In this document: positions 1-5,719 of the stretch, one piece after another
How positions within the stretch are numbered: the first letter of the stretch is position 1
Layout of the letters: each line of letters starts with the position of its first letter
Assembly: GCA_022600235.1 (NCBI GenBank)
Contig: JAHZKS010000029.1
Span: 1-8,701, forward strand
From: Alphaproteobacteria bacterium
Lineage (GTDB): Bacteria > Pseudomonadota > Alphaproteobacteria > Rickettsiales > JABSSG01
Reading direction: 5' to 3'
Length of the DNA stretch: 8,701 nt
The notes under the pieces: model-generated
What the model saw: the letters and a program-made list of their open reading frames with translations, nothing else
Databases searched by the model: none
What the model was told of the DNA's origin: nothing
Position numbers and translations under genes: made by a program

Positions 1-11
1 CCTATAAGAAT

Positions 12-788
12 TTATTTTTTATTTGGCATCTTCTGAATCAAGTTATAGCTTTCTTTATACCACTTGCTATTAGGGTAGTTGTGATATAATACCGCTGCAT
101 TTCTTTCTGCTTCTTTCTTCACTCCTAGAAATACATATCCTTCAACCATCCTATATAAAGCTTCTTCAATTTGAGATGTAGTTGAATATTCATCAACAAC
201 TACTTTAAATCTCTTAATTGCAGCTAAGATATTACCAGTATTAATATAATACCTGCCCACAATCATTTCTTGCGCAGCGAGATGATCGTCTATAAGCTCC
301 AGCTTTACTCTAGCATCTTTAGCATATGAAGATTTTGGAAATTTTGTAATTAACACAAAAAATGCCTGACGAGCCTTCATAGTCATACCTTGATCTCTAT
401 AAGGAATATCAATCTGTTCATAATAAGATAATGCTTTCATGTAATATGCATAAGGCACCTCTTTAGCAGCAGGATGCATACTTATAAAATTATCTACGGC
501 ATATATAGCAGAATCATAATCTTTCATCAGGTAGTAAGAATATATCTCCATTATTCTTGATCTAGCAGCCCATTTGTAATAAGGAAACTGATATGTTATG
601 TCAGCATAAAGAGAAGCTGATTTTTTATATCGCTTTTCTTTAAAGGCATTTGAAGCTTTCGTGTACAATTCTTGAGCGCCTACCTGCTTAATTTTAGAAG
701 GGTCTTTTGCCTTACTACTTGCGCAACCCACCAAAGAAAAGGCGATTAATATAGCTAGGATAATGTTAGAATAATTCTTCTTTTGCAT
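12..788 (-). CDS. bamD: Outer-membrane assembly lipoprotein BamD
   Basis: This 258-aa protein looks like BamD (YfiO/ComL), the essential lipoprotein partner of BamA that helps insert beta-barrel proteins into the outer membrane from its periplasmic face. The N-terminus is a lipoprotein signal peptide: basic residues (QKK), a hydrophobic stretch at about 8-20, and a lipobox L19-V-G-C22, so Cys22 should be lipidated. The rest is helical with TPR-like repeats, roughly residues 37-70, 74-107, 111-150, 172-204 and 208-241, with the A/Y/F spacing and 'FP' turns (YQFPYY, TKFPKSSYA, NYPNSKWY) usual in BamD. Length is normal for the family. The ATG start places the signal peptide at the extreme N-terminus; no strong Shine-Dalgarno precedes it. 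The gene is transcribed divergently from the HAD gene. Family assignment rests on lipobox plus TPR pattern; a generic YbgF/TPR lipoprotein is a less likely alternative. Confidence 0.9.
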   Translation of the reverse strand: MQKKNYSNIILAILIAFSLVGCASSKAKDPSKIKQVGAQELYTKASNAFKEKRYKKSASLYADITYQFPYYKWAARSRIMEIYSYYLMKDYDSAIYAVDNFISMHPAAKEVPYAYYMKALSYYEQIDIPYRDQGMTMKARQAFFVLITKFPKSSYAKDARVKLELIDDHLAAQEMIVGRYYINTGNILAAIKRFKVVVDEYSTTSQIEEALYRMVEGYVFLGVKKEAERNAAVLYHNYPNSKWYKESYNLIQKMPNKK

Positions 789-814
789 AGTTTTTTATCT
801 AAATTCTAAAACAT

Positions 815-823
815 ATTATATCA
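815..823 (-). promoter_or_regulatory. Extended -10 promoter of bamD
   Basis: Read on the minus strand this is TGATATAAT: a perfect TATAAT (815-820) preceded by TGn, which is an extended -10 element. It would give a transcript start near 808 and a leader of about 20 nt before the bamD ATG. No good -35 box lies at the expected distance, which is tolerable for an extended -10 promoter. The call is from consensus matching only, and in AT-rich DNA chance matches occur. Confidence 0.5.
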
Positions 824-838
824 AAACATTCTTTTGAT
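820..838. repeat. Inverted repeat between divergent -10 boxes
   Basis: A perfect 7-bp inverted repeat, ATCAAAA-N5-TTTTGAT, occupies the space between the minus-strand -10 of bamD (815-820) and a plus-strand TATAAT (840-845). The symmetry continues imperfectly outward into both -10 boxes, with two extra bases on the right side. It could be an operator for a dimeric regulator affecting both genes, or a by-product of two back-to-back A/T-rich promoters. Nothing in the window identifies a cognate regulator. Confidence 0.4.
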
Positions 839-839
839 C

Positions 840-845
840 TATAAT
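840..845 (+). promoter_or_regulatory. Candidate -10 box for the HAD gene
   Basis: A perfect TATAAT on the plus strand lies 74 bp upstream of the HAD start. The hexamers 16-18 bp upstream are poor matches to TTGACA, so the promoter would be weak or activator-dependent. A second, weaker -10-like hexamer, TATAGT (894-899), lies nearer the gene. Which one is used cannot be told from sequence. Confidence 0.3.
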
Positions 846-919
846 AAACATATAGAAAAACTATTTCTACTACCAATAAACTATGTTATGCAATATAGTA
901 TTATTTTATTTTGATAGTT

Positions 920-1597
920 ATGAAAACAATACAAGATATAGAATTAGTCATTTTTGACTGCGATGGAACGCTAGTAGATAGCGAGTATGTAAATAATCGT
1001 TCTATCTCTAAAATGCTTACAGATCTTGGGCATACTAAGTTTACCACAAAATATTGCATAGATTATTTTGCTGGTTGTAGCATCCACGACGTAATAAATA
1101 CACTAAAAAGACTTAAAGTAGAAAACCCCGAAAAAAAACTAGAAGAAATGCATGTGTACTCAATGCAAATTGCTAAAGATGAATTAAAGGCTATAGATAA
1201 TGTGCGTAAAACTCTAGAACAAATCACAATACCCAAGTGTGTTGCATCAAATGGAGAAAATAGAATTGTTCTGGATTTTTTAAACATTACAAAACTGATT
1301 GGTTTTTTTGCCTCTAATGCTATCTTCACAAGAGAGATGGTTGCAAGACCTAAGCCAGAAGGAGATCTATACTTACATGCAGCAAAACAAATGAACAATG
1401 TTGATCCATCCAAATGTTTAGTGATTGAAGACAGCATTGTTGGAGTAATGGCAGGCAAGAAAGCAGGAATGAATGTAATAGGCTTTATTGGAGCTAACCA
1501 TCATCATGAAAAAAGTGAGAACCAACTGCTTACAGCTGGAGCTTTTACAACCGTTAAAGATTTTAGTGAAATTCTGAAATATATTCCTCAGAAATAG
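920..1597 (+). CDS. HAD-superfamily sugar-phosphate phosphatase, YieH-like
   Basis: This 225-aa protein is a haloacid dehalogenase-type phosphohydrolase of the phosphoglycolate phosphatase/beta-phosphoglucomutase subgroup. The HAD motifs are complete: motif I D13-C-D15-G-T-L-V-D-S with nucleophile Asp13 and acid/base Asp15; motif II Ser110 in VASNGEN; motif III Lys145 in RPKPEG; motif IV E170-D171 in VIEDSIVGV. A helical cap lies between motifs I and II (about 22-95). The wording around SNG, HAAK-MN and the EDS-VG motif resembles E. coli YieH, a 6-phosphogluconate phosphatase, so a small phosphorylated sugar is the likely substrate; the exact one is not determinable. I chose the ATG at 920 over an in-frame TTG at 911 because it sits directly before the conserved beta strand. 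The gene converges on the MFS gene with only 5 bp between stop codons. Confidence 0.85.
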   Translation: MKTIQDIELVIFDCDGTLVDSEYVNNRSISKMLTDLGHTKFTTKYCIDYFAGCSIHDVINTLKRLKVENPEKKLEEMHVYSMQIAKDELKAIDNVRKTLEQITIPKCVASNGENRIVLDFLNITKLIGFFASNAIFTREMVARPKPEGDLYLHAAKQMNNVDPSKCLVIEDSIVGVMAGKKAGMNVIGFIGANHHHEKSENQLLTAGAFTTVKDFSEILKYIPQK

Positions 1598-1602
1598 TAT
1601 AT

Positions 1603-2838
1603 CTATTTGGCCTTATTTACTCTCTTCAGCCATAAGAATCCTATACCACCAAGTACAAGGCTTATTGGTATTACAGAGATACCATATATATACGAATCGG
1701 CACTATAAGTACGGACACCATTTGACACCGTCCCATCCCATGTGAAATTCAGCGTCTCGCCAATAACAGAATGGAACATATACCCAAATGACATTACTAT
1801 CATGTTAATGATGGCTGTTGTAAGCCCTACCACACCTTCTTTAACAAAAGTTGTAGATAGGTAAACTGTTAGCACTTGATAACCGCTCAAAACCCCTACC
1901 ATGAAGAACATAAACACCATTATGTTATATGCATCAAATATTTTTAACAGAGTTGCAATAAAGATAATTGCCATACCAGCAGCACAGACAGATACAACAC
2001 TATAGTAAGCTCTTGTTTTATCACCAATATATGCAATAACAGAACTACCAAATGCCATACCTAAGAATATGACTGAAGTTAAGAACGATGCTGTTTCTTT
2101 ATCTGCATTGTAAACTACCTGTAAAAATGATGCGCCCCATGCATCGGAAAACCCTTCTAATGGACCCACCATTAAACCAGCGAATATCCCAATATAAAAA
2201 ATGTTTTTTTGCTCCCAAACTTGCGCAAAATCCTTTTTAAAGTTTAGTTCGTCACTAGCCTTAACTCCTTTCGCTTTAGGCATGACCAAGAATGATATTA
2301 TACCGAATATAATTCCAGAATATATTATATACTCGATAACTTTTTCATACCCATAAACCGCAAGCAACTTTGCAACTGGTTGACTTCCATATATAGCACC
2401 CATCAAACCAATAAAGGCACCAACACCAAGCATTCTTGAAAATTTACCTTCTGGAAATCCAAGGTGTATCACTTTAAACATACCAAGAATTGCAGCCGAA
2501 GATCCGATACCTATGAGAACTCTTCCCCAATACACCATAGTCCATGAATCTGAAAGAATAAGAGGAACTGTACCCAAAACAGTAATCATTATGCATATTG
2601 GCACCACATATTTTGGCCCCTTTTTATCTAACCATATACCTATTGGAATATGGGCAGCTGAATATGCTATATAATATATACCTGCAAACTGACCAAAAGT
2701 GTCAGACTCTATTCCATAGCGACTCATCATTTCAGGCATTACAATATTAGGAAGCACACGCAACACATATTGATATGCATAAAATAACGCAGTCATAAAC
2801 CACGCTAACCAAATCGCTGATCTTTTACTAGTATCCAC
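1603..2838 (-). CDS. MFS family transporter
   Basis: This 411-aa major facilitator superfamily protein has about 12 predicted membrane helices. The signature loop between helices 2 and 3 is present (motif A: G67-IWL-D71-KK-G74-PK), with a related half-motif in the C-terminal half (IGDKTRA, 271-277), and R106 in helix 4 sits in the usual GR-L-G context. The N-terminal wording (YQYVLRVLP) is typical of a broad MFS group common in intracellular Gammaproteobacteria and Alphaproteobacteria, whose substrates are mostly unknown; I cannot say whether this is an importer or exporter. The start is GTG (2836-2838): a stop codon lies immediately upstream in frame, and AGAAAGG sits 8 nt before it. It has its own candidate promoter and follows the broken YcaD-like gene in the same orientation after a 76-bp gap. 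No frameshift or missing region is evident. Confidence 0.85.
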   Translation of the reverse strand: MDTSKRSAIWLAWFMTALFYAYQYVLRVLPNIVMPEMMSRYGIESDTFGQFAGIYYIAYSAAHIPIGIWLDKKGPKYVVPICIMITVLGTVPLILSDSWTMVYWGRVLIGIGSSAAILGMFKVIHLGFPEGKFSRMLGVGAFIGLMGAIYGSQPVAKLLAVYGYEKVIEYIIYSGIIFGIISFLVMPKAKGVKASDELNFKKDFAQVWEQKNIFYIGIFAGLMVGPLEGFSDAWGASFLQVVYNADKETASFLTSVIFLGMAFGSSVIAYIGDKTRAYYSVVSVCAAGMAIIFIATLLKIFDAYNIMVFMFFMVGVLSGYQVLTVYLSTTFVKEGVVGLTTAIINMIVMSFGYMFHSVIGETLNFTWDGTVSNGVRTYSADSYIYGISVIPISLVLGGIGFLWLKRVNKAK

Positions 2839-2846
2839 TTAAATAA

Positions 2847-2853
2847 CCTTTCT
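2847..2853 (-). promoter_or_regulatory. Shine-Dalgarno supporting the GTG start of the MFS gene
   Basis: Minus-strand AGAAAGG ends 8 nt before the GTG codon at 2838. Most genes here have no recognisable ribosome binding site, so this one helps decide the non-ATG start. Confidence 0.5.
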
Positions 2854-2869
2854 ATAATTAGAGGCAGAG

Positions 2870-2898
2870 AGACTACATATTAAAGCGCCTTCTGTCAA
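2870..2898 (-). promoter_or_regulatory. Candidate promoter of the intact MFS gene
   Basis: On the minus strand a perfect TTGACA (-35, 2893-2898) is followed after 17 bp by TAGTCT (-10, 2870-2875), which keeps the three most conserved positions of TATAAT (first T, second A, last T). Transcription would start about 25 bp before the gene. This suggests the gene can be expressed independently of the broken transporter upstream. Confidence 0.5.
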
Positions 2899-2914
2899 TA
2901 AGATAGGTTTTGAT

Positions 2915-3340
2915 CTACTCTTTGCTAGAGTGCTCTGTGTTTTGCTCTACCTCTACATGAGGAGCGGATCCTATATATCCACCTCCAACTCCTACAGCTT
3001 TATCACTTGCAATGATTCTAATAATCATAAAGATTATCATTAACAACAAAGAAACTATAAAAGTATAAAATATACCGTTAGGACCAAAATACTGCATAGT
3101 CAATGATACGCTTACAGGACCTACAGCCGATCCAAATCCATATGCAAGCATCATACCTTGAGTCACTTCAACAATGTAATCATTATCTACATAATCACAT
3201 GTATGATTCAGACTCATTGGATATATAGAGAAAGTAACCCCTCCAAAAACAAATACTAAAACAAACGCTAACATGGAATGGATGGAAGTAAAATAATCTA
3301 TACATATCATTAATCCAGATACCATTACACCCCGATGCAT
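2915..3340 (-). CDS. C-terminal fragment of the YcaD-like MFS transporter
   Basis: This 141-aa frame holds about the last four helices of the transporter plus a hydrophilic tail of roughly 30 residues (from SDKAVG to the end). Its first ATG (3338-3340) overlaps the preceding frame by 16 nt and has no Shine-Dalgarno. The first four residues, MHRG, look like out-of-frame reading; homology to YcaD begins with VMVSG. It is best read as the continuation of the upstream frame and not a separate gene. Confidence 0.55.
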   Translation of the reverse strand: MHRGVMVSGLMICIDYFTSIHSMLAFVLVFVFGGVTFSIYPMSLNHTCDYVDNDYIVEVTQGMMLAYGFGSAVGPVSVSLTMQYFGPNGIFYTFIVSLLLMIIFMIIRIIASDKAVGVGGGYIGSAPHVEVEQNTEHSSKE

Positions 3341-4146
3341 AAAATTATTAATATCATTCTCCTATCCATACAATCAGCTAAAAGCCCGAATGGATACTGC
3401 ATTACTACCCCACCAGCTATCGTTAGAGACATAAGAGTAGCAACAGTAGCAACATCATACCCTGTCTCTTTAAAATATAATGGAAGCAGTGAATAAATAG
3501 ACCCCAACAGTAAACCAGATAGAACGCATCCTAGTATCCCTGTGGGAGATATCTTATAAAGATTAAAAAAACCCAAAGCATCAGGAATTTTAATATTAGG
3601 CATTACATTCTTTACAGATATTATTGGACCTATAGACGTAAAGCATAATATAGATGCCACTGCTAATGGAAGAATTGTGACTATACCAGTAAACCCTAAA
3701 AACAGCTGACCAACAGATTGACCCAAATATAATACTATCATGTAGACTGCTAAATTTCGCCCACGATTATTTTTAGTACTAACACGCAATACCCAACTTT
3801 CTACCACTACATACACCCACGCCAGACTGTATCCTCCGATAAATCTTGTCACTATCCATATTATAAGACTTTCATTTAGCCCAGGAATAATAGCCACAAA
3901 AGAGAGCGCTAAAGTAGAAAAGATAAATGTCTTAGACGGGCCTACTTTATCCAAGAACTTAATAACACTAATTGAACCAATGAACATACCTAGGTAATAA
4001 ATAGACCCAACAAAACCTATAGCAAGCTCTGAGTACTGTAACGCTTCGAGCCTAAGAGGCACCAAAGTATTAAAGAGCCCCATAGCCATCATCATAATGG
4101 CTAAACTCATAATTGGCGCATAACGAAGCATGAACATTCTAACCAT
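3325..4146 (-). CDS. N-terminal fragment of the YcaD-like MFS transporter
   Basis: This 273-aa frame covers about helices 1-8 of a YcaD-type MFS protein and ends at a TAA directly after the GGGG run. Motif A is FLDKVGPSK (64-72), the helix-4/5 region VVVESW is at 113-118, and the second-half loop LADCMDRR is at 256-263. I start it at the ATG at 4146 because GAGAGG lies 8 nt upstream; an in-frame ATG at 4188 would add a non-hydrophobic 14-residue leader (MICTINILQREVVS). Alone it lacks the final helices and is unlikely to be a working transporter. Confidence 0.6.
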   Translation of the reverse strand: MVRMFMLRYAPIMSLAIMMMAMGLFNTLVPLRLEALQYSELAIGFVGSIYYLGMFIGSISVIKFLDKVGPSKTFIFSTLALSFVAIIPGLNESLIIWIVTRFIGGYSLAWVYVVVESWVLRVSTKNNRGRNLAVYMIVLYLGQSVGQLFLGFTGIVTILPLAVASILCFTSIGPIISVKNVMPNIKIPDALGFFNLYKISPTGILGCVLSGLLLGSIYSLLPLYFKETGYDVATVATLMSLTIAGGVVMQYPFGLLADCMDRRMILIILCIGV

Positions 4147-4154
4147 ACTCACAA

Positions 4155-4160
4155 CCTCTC
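4155..4160 (-). promoter_or_regulatory. Shine-Dalgarno of the YcaD-like gene
   Basis: Minus-strand GAGAGG lies 8 nt before the ATG at 4146 and favours that start over the in-frame ATG at 4188. A -10-like TACAAT (4175-4180, minus) about 30 bp upstream of the ATG would place the transcript start downstream of 4188, which also favours the shorter start, though no good -35 goes with it. Confidence 0.45.
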
Positions 4161-4250
4161 TTTGGAGTATGTTAATTGTACATATCAAGAGTTAACAAAT
4201 GATAAATATGAAAACTTTGTAAACTTATTAATACTTAAGTGATGCTTTTA

Positions 4251-5597
4251 TTATAGCAAAAGCTTCATCCAACGCTTGCTACGATATCTAAATATAAACA
4301 CAATGATACCAACAAATTTATAAACAGAGATAATGAGCCACAAAATGGCAGGCCCTACAGTAAAGAATTTTACTAATATAAATATAGGTAAAACAGAGAA
4401 TATCCAGATAGCAGCAGAATTTATCGAAGTAAGGAACATTGTATCTCCACCAGCAATCAGAATACCACAACCAGTCCAAAATATTCCATCTAGTAAAAGA
4501 AAAATCCATACAAACTGAAGCGCCTGCATCGCCTGATCAATAAAATACTGAGAGTGCGCGCCTAAATCTCTAAAAAACAGATTGATAATGATTTCTGGAT
4601 AGAAAAACAGTGGCACCGCTAGTATTAATAAATAAAAGAAATTAATTTTAAAAGCAGAGTATAATAGCTTTGTGAGCAAATCAAATTTCTTAGAACCAAT
4701 CATATTGGATGCAACAACAGAAGTACCTTTACACAAAGCATCAATGAAAAAAATGAAAAATATCAATACACTTTGAATCATCGCATGCAAAGAAACATAT
4801 TCTTTCTTGAAACGTGATGTTATGAGCAATATTGCAAACCAACCTAGTATTTCTAGAACTATTGCAAGAGAGTTTGGTAAACCCACTCTTACACATTTAA
4901 GAAATAACTCTTTGCTAAATGTACACACATGAGTTTGGAACCTCTTCCTATTATTAGCCCCTAAAAAACTAAAGAATAGTATAATAGTTTGCACACTTAT
5001 AGAGATAACAGTACCATAAGCAGCGCCCACTGGACCAAGAGCTGGCACTATATCTTTGTAACCAAGAACTAGCACAAGATCTAATACAATATTTATCACA
5101 TTCCCAAAAATCACTACGGCTGTTGTGAACCTCACTTTACCTCTACCAATATAAAAAGCAGATAAAGCAGCAATAATAGCGTGTAATGGCGCAAACATCA
5201 TACACCATTTATAATATGGATTTCCATGCTCCAAAAAATCTTCTGGTATAAATATAGGCCCAGTATAAAGACCTAATGGAACAGTGATAACGAAAAATCC
5301 AACTCCAAACCAAATCATTTGCCATACTGGCGCAGCAATCTTATCATATTGCTTCGATCCATTATATTGGCCCACAAAAACTTCTGATATAGCTGCAAGA
5401 ATTATAGCTCCCACTTCAACTAAAGCACATAGATTACCAGCCAAAGTTATAGACGCAAGAGCAGTATCTGAGTAATGCGCCACTACAATCCTATCTATAA
5501 GCAGCATAAAATGCACAGAAAATGCAGCAATCATTAACGGAAATACGACCGATATTAACTGCTTAACACTTGCTATAGGGTATTTATTAATAAGCAT
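4251..5597 (-). CDS. MATE family efflux transporter
   Basis: This 448-aa protein belongs to the multidrug and toxic compound extrusion family (NorM/DinF-type), inner-membrane antiporters that expel organic cations and drugs using Na+ or H+ gradients. Length and about 12 hydrophobic segments fit. Family hallmarks: an N-terminal helix with a LIDRIVVAHYS stretch (33-43), the helix-2/3 region with E72 and VGQYNGSK (75-82), and the conserved helix-5/6 block GNVINIVLDLVLVLGY (165-180) followed by LGPVGAAYGTVIS. The second half repeats the pattern (VGLPNSLAIVLE, then CKGTSVVASNMIGSKK). Substrate and coupling ion cannot be read from the sequence. It starts at an ATG (5597) with only a weak GAG-like ribosome site. 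It is divergent from the DUF389 gene across a 122-bp gap and lies 104 bp upstream of the broken MFS gene on the same strand. Confidence 0.9.
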   Translation of the reverse strand: MLINKYPIASVKQLISVVFPLMIAAFSVHFMLLIDRIVVAHYSDTALASITLAGNLCALVEVGAIILAAISEVFVGQYNGSKQYDKIAAPVWQMIWFGVGFFVITVPLGLYTGPIFIPEDFLEHGNPYYKWCMMFAPLHAIIAALSAFYIGRGKVRFTTAVVIFGNVINIVLDLVLVLGYKDIVPALGPVGAAYGTVISISVQTIILFFSFLGANNRKRFQTHVCTFSKELFLKCVRVGLPNSLAIVLEILGWFAILLITSRFKKEYVSLHAMIQSVLIFFIFFIDALCKGTSVVASNMIGSKKFDLLTKLLYSAFKINFFYLLILAVPLFFYPEIIINLFFRDLGAHSQYFIDQAMQALQFVWIFLLLDGIFWTGCGILIAGGDTMFLTSINSAAIWIFSVLPIFILVKFFTVGPAILWLIISVYKFVGIIVFIFRYRSKRWMKLLL

Positions 5598-5654
5598 ACT
5601 TGTCTCATTTTCTACTTCAAACCACAGTTATTTAATCTGCGAATATTAATTCAA

Positions 5655-5684
5655 TTGAGGATTAACATTAGTGTATTCTACAAT
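5655..5684 (+). promoter_or_regulatory. Candidate promoter of the DUF389-OmpA fusion gene
   Basis: TTGAGG (5655-5660) and TACAAT (5679-5684) are separated by 18 bp, with 4/6 and 5/6 matches to the sigma-70 boxes. Transcription would begin near 5691, leaving a leader of about 29 nt before the ATG at 5720. The 122-bp divergent region must also hold the MATE promoter, for which I see no convincing pair of boxes. Confidence 0.5.
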
Positions 5685-5719
5685 AAACAAAGTAATAAAT
5701 CGATAGATTAGTCTTCAAC

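Larger units (their letters stand above)
2915..4146 (-). pseudogene. YcaD-like MFS transporter, frameshifted
   Basis: Two overlapping reading frames together make one MFS transporter of about 410 aa; E. coli YcaD is about 380. The first frame carries the N-terminal two thirds (FNTLVP, the FLDKVGPSK motif A, VVVESW, NNRGR, LGQ) and runs through QYPFGLLADCMDRR. The second carries the last helices (SIYPMSLNHTCDYV, AYGFGSAVGP, the expected helix-11/12 region). The order and alignment match YcaD along the whole length. The frames differ by one base. The join falls at a GGGG run (minus strand, 3330-3333); restoring one G gives an uninterrupted CIGGVMVSG, which fits a helix there. Loss of one G is therefore the simplest explanation. 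It could be a true recent pseudogene, a variable tract or a sequencing error. Both halves otherwise look well preserved, which argues against old decay. Confidence 0.8.

Noticed and set aside
1063..1458. 131-codon open frame on the minus strand inside the HAD gene
   Set aside because: It is fully antisense to a gene with intact HAD motifs and shows no domain of its own; AT-rich coding DNA gives such frames by chance.
1592..1608. AAATAG-TATAT-CTATTT hairpin across the two convergent stop codons, as a bidirectional terminator
   Set aside because: The 6-bp stem has one G-C pair and no T run follows; it arises because both genes end in Lys-TAG codons facing each other.
3325..3362. Programmed -1 ribosomal frameshifting joining the two halves of the YcaD-like protein
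   Set aside because: The second frame is in the -1 register, but there is no X-XXY-YYZ slippery heptamer: the C-GGG-GTG site would mis-pair after slipping. A lost G is simpler.
4318..4518. Two short frames, one on each strand, inside the MATE gene
   Set aside because: Both are shadows of the conserved MATE reading frame.
5598..5719. Promoter for the MATE gene in the divergent region
   Set aside because: TTGAAT and several A/T-rich hexamers occur on the minus strand, but none pair at 16-18 bp with a good -10.
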